In this document: piece by piece, positions 33,501 through 43,095 of the stretch | Numbering within the stretch: the first letter of the stretch is position 1 | Layout: each line of letters starts with the position of its first letter | Assembly (NCBI RefSeq): GCF_021440085.1 | Contig: NZ_JAKCPW010000005.1 | Span: 456,706-520,705 of the forward strand | Direction of reading: 5' to 3' | DNA from: Dyadobacter sp. CY261 | GTDB taxonomy: Bacteria > Bacteroidota > Bacteroidia > Cytophagales > Spirosomataceae | Length of the DNA: 64,000 bases | Notes under the pieces: generated by a model | Database searches by the model: none | The model's input: only the letters and a program-made list of their open reading frames with translations | What the model was told of the DNA's origin: nothing | Translations under genes and position numbers: made by a program

Positions 33501-35453
33501 ATGCCCGATATTGCATACCATTTACCTGCTTATCTGCTATTGGGCTTGCCGTTTTTGTGCTTTTTGGTGCTATGGCTGGGTGGAAAAAGTCTGAATAAAT
33601 TAGCAGGCTGGATCGGGACACTGGCAACTGCCGCCGGGCTTTTAGTAAGTCTCACTTTCGCTGATCCTGGTACTGAACACATTATCCGTTTTGATTGGCT
33701 GACCATTGGCAGCCACGTCATAGAACTTTCGTTCCGCTTCGACACGCTGTCCACCATGATGCTCGTCATCGTGCACTTCGTCGCATTGCTCGTGCAACTG
33801 TACTCCACAGCCTACATGCACGACGACCGGAATGTGAACCGCTATTTTGCATTCATCCAGCTTTTCCTTTTTTCAATGTTGGGCATTGTGATGGCAGGAA
33901 GCCTCATCGTAATGTACATTTTCTGGGAACTGGTTGGGCTCTCCTCTTACCTGCTCATCGGTTTTTGGTATACAAAAAAACGGCCTGTTTGGGCCGCGCA
34001 AAAGGCTTTTGTGCTTAACCGTATTGGCGATGCGGCCTTTCTGACAGGCATTTTAATGCTCTTCTACTATATTGGCTCTACGGACTTTGAAGTGCTTTCG
34101 CTCGAAATCGGCACAATCCCTTCCGGCATTCTGACGGCCATCGGCATCTGCCTCTTCGGAGGTTGTGTCGGTAAGTCGGCCCAATTCCCGCTCTCAGGCT
34201 GGTTACCTGATGCCATGGAAGGTCCCACGCCGGTTTCCGCACTAATTCACGCAGCGACGATGGTGGCGGCGGGCATTTTCCTTTTAGCAAGAATATCCTT
34301 CCTGCTTACAGTCGACGCGAGGCTTGTAATACTCGTTATCGGGGCCATTACAATGGTTACCGGGGCTCTGAAAGCACTAAAAGGTTGGGATATTAAAAAG
34401 GTACTGGCCTATTCCACGATGTCTCAGTTAGGCTTGATGGTGATGGCCGTTGGTTTTGGAAGCTGGCAAACTGCATTGTTCCATTTGGCAACACACGCAT
34501 TCTTTAAAGCCGGACTATTCCTTTCTGCCGGTTCGGTGATCCACGCCGTCACACCACCCGACGAAGATGCCGGCTTCAACCCGCAGGATATGCGCACGAT
34601 GGGTGGTTTACGCAAGGCATTACCTATTACATTCATTTGCTTTTCAATCTGTGCCGCTGCGCTGGCAGGGTTGCCATTTTTCTCAGGTTTTCTTTCCAAA
34701 GACGCGATTATTACAGAAGGTTTCCTCTGGGCTGCGGAAAATGGCCCGTTAGGCTACTTATTTCCGGTATTGGTCATTTTATCAGCCGGATTAACAGCAT
34801 TTTATATGACGCGACAGGTGTGGCTGGTATTTTTTGGAGAAAAACGCTTTCCTGCGTTCGTACACCCCCATGAGTCCCCGGTGGCGATGTGGCTGCCGAT
34901 GGCGTTGCTTTCCGCATTATCTCTATTCTTCTGGTTCTCGTTCAATCCATTTAATGCGGAAGGATGGTTTTTGAATTGGGTCGGGCAGGAACATGGCGGA
35001 CATCTGGTTTGGGTGCCGTTCGTAGCAAGCGCCGTTACATTCATTTCTATTTTCCTCGCTTACCGCCAGACATCAATCGGAAACCCATTTAACGTCAACG
35101 ACCCGATTCCCGTCAGTGAGCCTGATCAAAGTCCGTGGAACTGGCTTCGTGGCTATTCTAATGAGCAATACTTCATCATCCCTTTTGACATTATCACGAA
35201 GTACCTGAAAGCCTTCGAAAAAAATATCGTCGACGCATTGGTCGACCTGGTTGCAAAAGGCAGCCTGGTGTTCGGACATTTCATTGCCTGGTTCGACAGA
35301 ATGTTTGTCGACGGGCTGGTACACCTGACCGTTTTCTCGATCCGTTCGGCCGGACAAGCCGCGCGGAACATGCAGAGCGGCCGGATACAATCGTACTACA
35401 TCGTGACGGTAATGGGCGTCTTTTTATTGATATTGTGGCTGGTAGCGATGTAA
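33501..35453 (+). CDS. nuoL: NADH-quinone oxidoreductase subunit L
   Basis: A 650-residue antiporter-like membrane subunit of complex I, normal in length. The conserved proton-channel regions are visible as FWELVGLSSYLLIGFWY, GCVGKSAQFPLSGWLPDAMEGPTPVSALIHAATMV and LKALKGWDIKKVLAYSTMSQLGLM. The C-terminal lateral helix and the last membrane segment (YYIVTVMGVFLLILWLVAM) are present. nuoM follows 30 bases later. The other nuo genes are not beside it. Confidence 0.95.
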   Translation: MPDIAYHLPAYLLLGLPFLCFLVLWLGGKSLNKLAGWIGTLATAAGLLVSLTFADPGTEHIIRFDWLTIGSHVIELSFRFDTLSTMMLVIVHFVALLVQLYSTAYMHDDRNVNRYFAFIQLFLFSMLGIVMAGSLIVMYIFWELVGLSSYLLIGFWYTKKRPVWAAQKAFVLNRIGDAAFLTGILMLFYYIGSTDFEVLSLEIGTIPSGILTAIGICLFGGCVGKSAQFPLSGWLPDAMEGPTPVSALIHAATMVAAGIFLLARISFLLTVDARLVILVIGAITMVTGALKALKGWDIKKVLAYSTMSQLGLMVMAVGFGSWQTALFHLATHAFFKAGLFLSAGSVIHAVTPPDEDAGFNPQDMRTMGGLRKALPITFICFSICAAALAGLPFFSGFLSKDAIITEGFLWAAENGPLGYLFPVLVILSAGLTAFYMTRQVWLVFFGEKRFPAFVHPHESPVAMWLPMALLSALSLFFWFSFNPFNAEGWFLNWVGQEHGGHLVWVPFVASAVTFISIFLAYRQTSIGNPFNVNDPIPVSEPDQSPWNWLRGYSNEQYFIIPFDIITKYLKAFEKNIVDALVDLVAKGSLVFGHFIAWFDRMFVDGLVHLTVFSIRSAGQAARNMQSGRIQSYYIVTVMGVFLLILWLVAM

Positions 35454-35483
35454 TGCAGCCTGGCCGGTTTAATTTAATGCTTG

Positions 35484-37151
35484 ATGATTGATCATATACT
35501 CACCTTCTTAATTGCCATACCCTTACTCGGCGCCGCGGCCGTCGCGTTTTGGCCGGTCGACCGCCCGGATAATTTCCGCCTCATTGCGCTGGTAGCATTG
35601 TTACTGGAAGTAGTTGTTACGGCAGGCTCCTATTTCTCCTTCAATGTGGCCGAAGCTGGCCAGCAACTATCCGAAGTAAGGGACTGGATTACATTACCTA
35701 TCGGCTCACTCGGCGTTGTTTCCATTGATTATGCACTGGCTGTCGATGGAATCAGTTTTCCGCTCGTGCTGCTGGCCGTAGTGGTTCTTTTGGTGGGTGT
35801 AATCAGCTCCTGGAATATCAATCACAAATCAAGGGCCTATTTTGCATTGTACCTGCTGCTTTGCGGTAGCGTAATGGGCTGTTTCCTCGCGCAGGATTTC
35901 TTCCTGTTCTATCTGTTCTTCGAATTTATGCTGCTGCCGATGTATTTCCTCATCGGCCTGTGGGGCGGTCCCCGGCGTGAGTATGCGGCACTGAAATTCT
36001 TTATTTACACATTTCTCGGCTCCTTGCTGATCCTGATCGTGATGATCGGACTCTATCTTTCGGTGATCGACCCAATCGAAACAGCACGCGCCGTAGGCAT
36101 TATCGGCCCCGAAGATGCCATCCACCCCGATATGATCCCGCAGATCCAGCAATGGCTTTTTGACGGCAAGATCGCACCCGAGCAACTGATCCATACTTTC
36201 CGTTTTTCGTACCTCGCCGATCCGGGCAACTACATTCCCGGCTCCATTCTGAGCGCGACTTCCGAGTTTTTCATTGCCGACATTCCGGTGCGCCTGTTGG
36301 CATTCTGGTTTTTGTTTATCGGCTTCGCGGTGAAACTGCCCGTCGTACCTGTACACACATGGCTACCCGACGCGCACGTGGAAGCGCCGACACCTATTTC
36401 GGTGGTGCTCGCAGGTATTTTGCTTAAAATCGGTGGTTACGGTTTCATCCGGATCGTTGATGGCTTTTTTCCTGCCGAAGCTTTGTATAGCGCTATTCCA
36501 CTGGCCATTCTGGGGATGATTTCGATCGTTTACGGCGGTTTCAATGCATTGGGGCAAAGCGATCTTAAAAAGATGATCGCCTACTCGTCGGTTTCTCACA
36601 TGGGTTTTGTGCTCCTTGGTATTGCCGCATTTACACCCGAAGGTTTCAATGGTGCCATTTACCAGATGGTAAGTCACGGTATTCTTTCGGCTATGCTCTT
36701 TTTGCTTACCGGCGTCATTTACGACCGCACCCACGACCGTCGCATCGACCATTACCGCGGCCTCATCGGCGTGATGCCGCAATATACGGTCATCACCGGG
36801 ATCGCCTATTTCGCGTCGCTCGGTCTTCCGGGCTTCTCCGGCTTCATAGGTGAATTGTTTACGCTCATGGGCGCATTTCAGTCCGACGCCCTGCCCGTAT
36901 GGATCCCGGCATTATCGACGCTCGGCATCGTACTTGCCGCAGGTTACTTCCTCTGGGCCTATCAGCGGATGTTTTTCAGTTCATTCTGGTACAAAAACGG
37001 CACCACGCAAGTTTTGACCGACCTCACCCGCCGCGAAAAGCTCATGCTGATCCCGCTGGTCATTCTTACCGTTCTGATCGGCATACTGCCCGGTCTGCTG
37101 TTTGATTTGTCCGGGCCAACAGTGGAAGCCTGGTTGGAGGGGTTGAAATAG
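35484..37151 (+). CDS. nuoM: NADH-quinone oxidoreductase subunit M
   Basis: A 555-residue subunit from the ATG at 35484. The key channel motif appears as FIGFAVKLPVVPVHTWLPDAHVEAPTPISVVLAGILLKIGGYGF, with KKMIAYSSVSHMGFVLLGI following, as in all NuoM proteins. The loop at about residues 190-255 (IGPEDAIHPDMIPQIQQW and on) is longer than in E. coli. NuoM pumps protons together with NuoL and NuoN; nuoN is not found downstream, where a convergent lipoprotein gene lies instead. Confidence 0.95.
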   Translation: MIDHILTFLIAIPLLGAAAVAFWPVDRPDNFRLIALVALLLEVVVTAGSYFSFNVAEAGQQLSEVRDWITLPIGSLGVVSIDYALAVDGISFPLVLLAVVVLLVGVISSWNINHKSRAYFALYLLLCGSVMGCFLAQDFFLFYLFFEFMLLPMYFLIGLWGGPRREYAALKFFIYTFLGSLLILIVMIGLYLSVIDPIETARAVGIIGPEDAIHPDMIPQIQQWLFDGKIAPEQLIHTFRFSYLADPGNYIPGSILSATSEFFIADIPVRLLAFWFLFIGFAVKLPVVPVHTWLPDAHVEAPTPISVVLAGILLKIGGYGFIRIVDGFFPAEALYSAIPLAILGMISIVYGGFNALGQSDLKKMIAYSSVSHMGFVLLGIAAFTPEGFNGAIYQMVSHGILSAMLFLLTGVIYDRTHDRRIDHYRGLIGVMPQYTVITGIAYFASLGLPGFSGFIGELFTLMGAFQSDALPVWIPALSTLGIVLAAGYFLWAYQRMFFSSFWYKNGTTQVLTDLTRREKLMLIPLVILTVLIGILPGLLFDLSGPTVEAWLEGLK

Positions 37152-37226
37152 TCGTTAGGAATAGTCATGTGGGGTCCATATATGACCAGCATTCCTAATA
37201 TTTAAGGGTTTGAGAGTGACTGATTC

Positions 37227-37634
37227 TTATTGACCAAATAACTGATCCAAACTAAACCTCCCCTTTTTCGACAGTGCTTCCAGCGTCTGCTGCTGATCGG
37301 GCGTTAACACGGCAATCATTTCCAAACGTTTTTCTTCTGCCAGACGCTTGCGGTCACGACGTTTGCTGTCGTCACGGCGTTTCATTTTTCTTTCCATACG
37401 CCCGTAGCGCCGGTCGATCTTTTTGAGTTGTTTTTGCTGACGCTTGCTGAGATGGAGCTCGTCGGCGTACTTGTCCATGTTCTTTTCGAGCCGCCGGTTG
37501 TTCAGCTTGCTGTTGGTGACCGGTTCTTCATGGCGGAAATCGTCGTTGCGGTCATCGCTGGCTGATTGGTTGGAAGTGGCGCAGCCGCCCAGCAACAGGC
37601 CGAGGGCAAGGAATAGCATCAGGACTTTTTTCAT
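37227..37634 (-). CDS. Small lipoprotein, highly charged (Spy/CpxP-like character)
   Basis: A 135-residue protein from the ATG at 37634 (MKKVLMLFLALGLLLGGCATS), with the lipobox Cys at residue 18. The mature part is almost entirely charged helix, KQLKKIDRRYGRMERKMKRRDD, ending LTPDQQQTLEALSKKG. The LTPDQQ-type segment recalls Spy/CpxP periplasmic chaperones, but no LTxxQ pair is certain. Extended frames upstream to 37721 lack a signal and are rejected. Possibly envelope stress related. Confidence 0.65.
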   Translation of the reverse strand: MKKVLMLFLALGLLLGGCATSNQSASDDRNDDFRHEEPVTNSKLNNRRLEKNMDKYADELHLSKRQQKQLKKIDRRYGRMERKMKRRDDSKRRDRKRLAEEKRLEMIAVLTPDQQQTLEALSKKGRFSLDQLFGQ

Positions 37635-37866
37635 GGGGTGATCGTGGGTTAAAAATTCGATGCTTATAACGGCGTTTCGTACCGACAGTATATAATGTCC
37701 TGCTTTTTTCATTATCCGCAAGACTTATATGTTTATTCAAATAAATGTAGTTTTGCACGAAAGCGCGAATAGTATTTTTTGCAATCTTTACAGTAGTTGC
37801 TAGTGGTTTTATTTCAAACTGCATTCTATTTCCCAAATTTTATTCTCCTACACCCTGTTTTATCAG

Positions 37867-38982
37867 ATGAAAGATAGTGCTCCTTCACAAAGGTTGTTGT
37901 CCCTGGATACATTGCGTGGCTTTGATATGTTCTGGATTTCGGGAGGCGAAGAGATTTTCCATGTGCTCGCCAAAGTGACCGGCTGGTCGTGGGCGATAGT
38001 CCTGGCCCACCAGTTTACCCATCCCGATTGGAACGGTTTCCGCGCCTACGATCTCATTTTCCCTACATTCCTGTTCATGGCCGGGGTGTCGACACCATTC
38101 TCGCTCGGTAGCCGCCTCGAAAAAGGTGTTCCGCCATCGCAACTGATCCGCAAGGTCATTCAGCGCGGCATGATCCTGGTGTTTCTGGGAATCATCTATA
38201 ACAACGGCCTTTTCGAAACCGAATGGTCGCAGATGCGCTACCCGAGCGTGCTCGCACGGATCGGGCTTGCAGGGATGTTCGCACAGATCATTTATCTCTA
38301 TTTTGGCTTCCGCGCCCGGTGGATTTGGTTCGGAGGTTTGCTGATCGGCTACTACCTCTTCATGATGTTCTACCCTGTGCCGGGATGTGGCGCCGGTTTG
38401 CTCACGATCGACTGCAACCCCGCCAGCTATTTTGATAAAATGATCATCCCCGGCCGACTGCACCTTACCATCCACGACCCCGAAGGACTCGTTTCGACCA
38501 TTCCGGCCATTGCAACCGGCCTGATGGGCATATTCGCCGGCGAATTGCTTCGTACCAGCGGAGAAGTGATGTCTCAGAAAAGCAAGGTAACTTACCTCGT
38601 CTTCGGCGGCATCGTTAGCTTGTTGGTTTGCCTGGTTTGGGATTATTTCTTTCCGATAAACAAAAACCTCTGGACCAGTTCGTTCGTACTCTGCGCCGGT
38701 GGTTTCAGCACGTTACTGCTCGCATTGTTCTACTGGATCGTAGATGTGCTCAACTACCGCAAATGGACGTTGTTTTTTGTCGTAATAGGCATGAATTCGA
38801 TCGTCATTTACATGGTTGGCCGGTTCATCGATTTCGGTTACACAGCCCGCGCATTGTTCGGGGGAATACTAAGCTATTTCCCGCATTCCGCGGAAGCAGT
38901 CCTCGAAGTAATCGCATTTATAGCCGTACAATGGGCATTTATGTATTTACTTTACAGAAACAAGCTGTTCCTAAAAGTCTAA
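37867..38982 (+). CDS. NagX/HGSNAT-like membrane acyltransferase (DUF5009 type)
   Basis: A 371-residue integral membrane protein with about ten segments. The opening RLLSLDTLRGFDMFWISGGEEIF and the early H-bearing segment VLAHQFTHPDWNGFRAYDLIFPTFLFMAGVS are typical of the heparan-alpha-glucosaminide N-acetyltransferase-like family, called NagX or DUF5009 in Bacteroidota. These proteins are thought to acetylate amino sugars across the membrane. No N-acetylglucosamine genes are near. Start and length are normal. Confidence 0.85.
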   Translation: MKDSAPSQRLLSLDTLRGFDMFWISGGEEIFHVLAKVTGWSWAIVLAHQFTHPDWNGFRAYDLIFPTFLFMAGVSTPFSLGSRLEKGVPPSQLIRKVIQRGMILVFLGIIYNNGLFETEWSQMRYPSVLARIGLAGMFAQIIYLYFGFRARWIWFGGLLIGYYLFMMFYPVPGCGAGLLTIDCNPASYFDKMIIPGRLHLTIHDPEGLVSTIPAIATGLMGIFAGELLRTSGEVMSQKSKVTYLVFGGIVSLLVCLVWDYFFPINKNLWTSSFVLCAGGFSTLLLALFYWIVDVLNYRKWTLFFVVIGMNSIVIYMVGRFIDFGYTARALFGGILSYFPHSAEAVLEVIAFIAVQWAFMYLLYRNKLFLKV

Positions 38983-39061
38983 AAAAGTCGGGAAAATCGA
39001 AAAACACTAAGGAACAACCCAACATTCACACATTCAATCATTCAGTCATTCAACATTAATA

Positions 39062-39775
39062 ATGTCTATCGAAGTCACCAACTTGACGAAGGTTTACGGA
39101 ACGCAGCGTGCGGTTGACGGGATTTCATTTACCCTTAAAAAAGGGGAGATCGTAGGCTTTCTCGGTCCGAATGGCGCGGGGAAATCCACCACCATGAAAA
39201 TCCTGACTGGGTATCTCAAACCAACGGAAGGAGTGGCCAGGGTTTCGGATTTCGATGTGCTCGCGCAGCCGATGCCCGCACGCAGGGCTATTGGCTACCT
39301 GCCTGAGCATAATCCGCTTTATCTGGACATGTACGTGACGGAATTTCTGCTTTTCTCCGGCAAATTGTACGGAATGAGTGGTGCTGCATTGCAGGCCCGT
39401 GTCGATGAAGTGATCGGCATGTGCGGGCTCGAACCGGAGCGGAAGAAAAAGATCGGACAGCTGTCCAAAGGTTACCGCCAGCGTGTCGGGTTGGCGCAGT
39501 CGTTTTTGCACAATCCCGAAGTACTGATTCTCGACGAACCCACCACCGGCCTCGATCCGAACCAGATCCAGGAGATCCGCGAGGTGATCCGCACGGCAGG
39601 AAAAGATAAAACAGTACTTTTCTCCACGCACATTATGCAGGAAGTGGAAGCATTGTGCGACAGGGTAATTATCATCAATAAAGGCAAAGTAGTGAGCGAC
39701 AGCCCATTGCAGGAACTACGCCAAACGGGCGATTCGCTGGAAGACATTTTTAAGAAGCTCACGCAGCAGGCTTAG
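39062..39775 (+). CDS. gldA: Gliding motility ABC transporter ATP-binding protein GldA
   Basis: A 237-residue ABC ATPase. Walker A is FLGPNGAGKSTTMKIL, the signature is LSKGYRQRVGLAQ, Walker B is VLILDEPTTGLDP and the switch His is in FSTHIMQEVEALCD. Length and sequence style match GldA, which in Flavobacterium works with GldF and GldG; the membrane partners are usually encoded elsewhere, as here. A run of ATTCA-like short repeats (39024-39057) precedes the start. The specific GldA call rests on overall resemblance within a T9SS-bearing genome. Confidence 0.85.
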   Translation: MSIEVTNLTKVYGTQRAVDGISFTLKKGEIVGFLGPNGAGKSTTMKILTGYLKPTEGVARVSDFDVLAQPMPARRAIGYLPEHNPLYLDMYVTEFLLFSGKLYGMSGAALQARVDEVIGMCGLEPERKKKIGQLSKGYRQRVGLAQSFLHNPEVLILDEPTTGLDPNQIQEIREVIRTAGKDKTVLFSTHIMQEVEALCDRVIIINKGKVVSDSPLQELRQTGDSLEDIFKKLTQQA

Positions 39776-39959
39776 TGTTCCGACAGTAATTATCGAGACC
39801 ATATTCGGCAAGGCAAATATTAGAATTGTATTAAAACAGTATTTTGCAGGATTTATAACACGAAAAAATTGTTATGATTGCAACTTTTGATAAATTCCGA
39901 TACTGCGTGCTTAAGATTTTGAACCTAACAGTCCCTCGTTAAAGTCAGTGTTTCCAGAT

Positions 39960-42900
39960 ATGAAGAATTGGTTGTTCGGCCGGTTTCGTGTTGTAGTGAT
40001 TGTGGTGGCGCTGGTGGTGCTGACTTCCATGGCATCCGTTGCATGGAAAATGATCGCCGTGAAGGCGGTGACTGTCAAAACACCGCCTCCGGTGGTTGCC
40101 GAATCCAAATATAAAGCTCCCAAAAAGCGCCGCGAGCCGGTGCTCGTTCTTCCGGAAAACGCATGGGTAGACAGCACCCTGACATCCATGACGATCGAAC
40201 AGAAGATAGGTCAGTTGTTCATGGTGGCCACTTTTTCAAATCGTGACGAATCGCATTATAAATACATAGACAAGCTGATCAACGATTATCAGATCGGTGG
40301 TCTCATATTCTTCCAGGGAGGCCCGGTTGGTCAGGCGCAGCTCACGAATCGTTATCAATCACATTCCAACATCCCTCTTTTTATTGGTATTGATGGCGAA
40401 TGGGGACTTGGTATGCGCCTCGACAGCACGATTTCTTTTCCGAAACAAATGGTGCTCGGTGCGATCCAGGACGATCAGCTGATTTACCGGATGGGCGATG
40501 ACATTGCACGCCAATGCAAACGGCTGGGTATTCAGATCAACTTCGCACCGGTATCGGATGTCAACAGTAATCCGGCCAATCCGGTGATCGGTATACGTTC
40601 GTTTGGCGAAGACCGCGAGAACGTGGCCCGGAAGTCGATCGCCTACATGAAAGGCTTGCAGCATAACCGCATTATAGCCACCGCCAAGCATTTCCCCGGC
40701 CACGGCGACACCGACGCGGATTCGCATCTCACGCTGCCCGTGCTGACGCATTCACTGGAACAGCTCAACGATACTGATCTGTATCCTTACCGCGCAATGA
40801 TCGCCGACAGCCTGATGGGTGTCCTGAATGCCCATTTGTACATTCCCGCATTGGATAATACCCCCAATCAGGCCAGCTCGCTTTCCGATAAAGTCGTGAA
40901 TGGCCTTCTGCGCAAAGACCTGGGTTTCCGCGGATTGGTATTCACCGATGCGATGAACATGCGCGGCGTGCTCAAAAACGGCAAGGCCGCCGATGTGAAC
41001 CTAAAAGCGCTGGTAGCAGGCAACGATGTACTGCTTTATCCCGAAAGCATTGCCGAAACCGTCACCCGCATTAAGGATGCCATTGATTCGAAGCTGATCA
41101 GCGAAAAGATCATCGATGATAAGGTTAAGCGTATTTTGCAAGCCAAATACTGGGCCGGACTGAGCCAGTACAGACCCATTGACCTTAACAATCTTTATAA
41201 CGACCTCAACAGCGAAAAGAGCAAGGAACTTTACCGCGAGCTATCCGAAGCTTCGGTCACTGTTGTCAAAAATGACAATGACCTGATCCCGATCGGGTCG
41301 GTGCTCGACAATAACCTTGCCTCAGTCAGCATTGGCGAAGGCAGCAGCGTGGCATTCCAGAAAATGCTTTCGACCTACAAACCGATGCGGAGCTATTCGT
41401 TTTACGATGGGCCGTCGTCGCAGGAGCAGATTACCGAGATGCTGGGTTATCTCCAAGCTTACAGCACGGTTATCGTGGATATTCACGGGATCAGCTCCAA
41501 GCCGGGCCGGAATTACGGCATTACTCCCGGAATGGTCGATTTTGTGAAACAACTCAAACAGCAAAACAAAAAGGTAATTCTTTGCCTGTTCGGCTCACCT
41601 TACAGCATTCCGTTTTTTCCTGATACTGATGTATTGATCTGTGCCAATCAGGACGGAAAGGACCAGCAGGAGATCGTTCCGCAAATCATTTTTGGCGCGC
41701 TGGGCTCGAAAGGACGCTTACCGGTTTCGGTATTGGCTTACAAATCGGGGACGGGCGTCAACACCACCTCCATTAACCGCATTGCATTTGGTACGCCGGA
41801 GAGCGTGGGAATGGATGGTATTTCATTAAAAAAAATCGATGAAATTGCCTCGGCAGCGGTTAATGACCATGTTTTCCCCGGCTGCGAAGTACTCGTGGCC
41901 CGACAAGGCAAGATCATTTACGAAAAGCAATTCGGTGGGTTGAGCTATCGTACTAATGACCGGGTAACGCCCGAAACGATCTATGATCTGGCTTCGCTGA
42001 CCAAAGTTTCGGCCACATTACAGGCCGTAATGCTGCTTTACGACCGGAAGCAGATTAGCCTGGATGAAAAAGCGTCGAAATATCTGCCCGAACTAGTCGG
42101 TACAAATAAGCAGAACTTCACTGTGCGCGACCTGCTGCTGCACCGCTCGGGCCTGCAATCGTTCTATCCATCACTTTGGGACAGAACCAAAACCAGCGCG
42201 GGAGGATTGCTCCCCGAATATTATAGTTCCAAACAAGACACTACCTACTATCTGCAAGTCGCTCCAAAGCTTTTTGCCAAAGCCGCATTACGCGATTCGG
42301 TTTGGAACTGGATCATCGAGTCGCCCATGAACAACCGCCGCGACCGTGCGGGCAACTACGGTTATTTGTACAGCGACCTCGGCTTCCTGACGCTGCAAAA
42401 AATCGTGGAAAGGATTTCAGGCCAGCCGCTAGACATCTTTGTGGCGGCCAATATATATGAACCGCTTGGATTGCCCTACCTGGGTTTCAATCCTTTGCGC
42501 CGTTTCCCGGAGAAGCAGATCGCTCCAACCGAGCAGGATTACCGTTTCCGGGGACAACTTTTGCAAGGCACCGTGCACGACCAAATGGCGGCCATTGTTG
42601 GCGGCGTTTCAGGACATGCGGGACTATTCGGTACTGCGCGCGACCTGGCGGTGTTGCTGCAAATGAATCTCTGGAAAGGTAACTATGCCGGCAAACGGTT
42701 TTTTGAGCAAGCCACCGTTCCATTCTTCTCGCGCATGTACGACGAGTCGCACCACCGGGGTTTAGGTTGGGACAAGGCTCCGGGCGATGGCAATAGCTCC
42801 TATGTGTCACCGCAGGCATCCGTCAACTCATTTGGGCATACCGGTTTCACTGGCACCATGGTTTGGGTAGATCCTGAGGAAGATCTGGTATTCGTATTCC

Positions 42901-43019
42901 TGTCCAACCGCGTCAATCCGGACTCGGAAAATACCGCCATTACCACGCAGCGAACACGCAGGAAAATCCAGGATGTAGTATACAGTTCCCTGATCCAACG
43001 GAAAAGCCAGCTTCCTTAA
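39960..43019 (+). CDS. Glycoside hydrolase family 3/beta-lactamase fusion protein
   Basis: A 1019-residue protein from the ATG at 39960 with an N-terminal membrane anchor (VVVIVVALVVLTSMASVAW). Residues about 60-390 are a GH3 domain with KHFPGHGDTDADSHLTLPVL and the nucleophile region FTDAMNMRGVL, as in beta-N-acetylglucosaminidases (NagZ-type, with the His-Asp dyad loop present). A GH3 C-terminal-like domain follows, then residues about 620-1010 form a serine hydrolase: LASLTKVSATLQ (SxxK), YSDLGFLTLQ and GHTGFTGTMVW. The pair suggests peptidoglycan turnover: sugar and peptide cleaved by one protein. This fusion is common in Bacteroidota. Confidence 0.9.
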   Translation: MKNWLFGRFRVVVIVVALVVLTSMASVAWKMIAVKAVTVKTPPPVVAESKYKAPKKRREPVLVLPENAWVDSTLTSMTIEQKIGQLFMVATFSNRDESHYKYIDKLINDYQIGGLIFFQGGPVGQAQLTNRYQSHSNIPLFIGIDGEWGLGMRLDSTISFPKQMVLGAIQDDQLIYRMGDDIARQCKRLGIQINFAPVSDVNSNPANPVIGIRSFGEDRENVARKSIAYMKGLQHNRIIATAKHFPGHGDTDADSHLTLPVLTHSLEQLNDTDLYPYRAMIADSLMGVLNAHLYIPALDNTPNQASSLSDKVVNGLLRKDLGFRGLVFTDAMNMRGVLKNGKAADVNLKALVAGNDVLLYPESIAETVTRIKDAIDSKLISEKIIDDKVKRILQAKYWAGLSQYRPIDLNNLYNDLNSEKSKELYRELSEASVTVVKNDNDLIPIGSVLDNNLASVSIGEGSSVAFQKMLSTYKPMRSYSFYDGPSSQEQITEMLGYLQAYSTVIVDIHGISSKPGRNYGITPGMVDFVKQLKQQNKKVILCLFGSPYSIPFFPDTDVLICANQDGKDQQEIVPQIIFGALGSKGRLPVSVLAYKSGTGVNTTSINRIAFGTPESVGMDGISLKKIDEIASAAVNDHVFPGCEVLVARQGKIIYEKQFGGLSYRTNDRVTPETIYDLASLTKVSATLQAVMLLYDRKQISLDEKASKYLPELVGTNKQNFTVRDLLLHRSGLQSFYPSLWDRTKTSAGGLLPEYYSSKQDTTYYLQVAPKLFAKAALRDSVWNWIIESPMNNRRDRAGNYGYLYSDLGFLTLQKIVERISGQPLDIFVAANIYEPLGLPYLGFNPLRRFPEKQIAPTEQDYRFRGQLLQGTVHDQMAAIVGGVSGHAGLFGTARDLAVLLQMNLWKGNYAGKRFFEQATVPFFSRMYDESHHRGLGWDKAPGDGNSSYVSPQASVNSFGHTGFTGTMVWVDPEEDLVFVFLSNRVNPDSENTAITTQRTRRKIQDVVYSSLIQRKSQLP

Positions 43020-43095
43020 ATCACCTTCAGCGTATTTGAAAAATATCTCTAACTTTACCGGCAAAAGGTTAGCGGAAAGATATTTAGACAGATAC

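Noticed and set aside
39024..39057. Run of ATTCA-like short repeats before gldA
   Set aside because: Too short and irregular to be a regulatory array; simple-sequence drift is enough.
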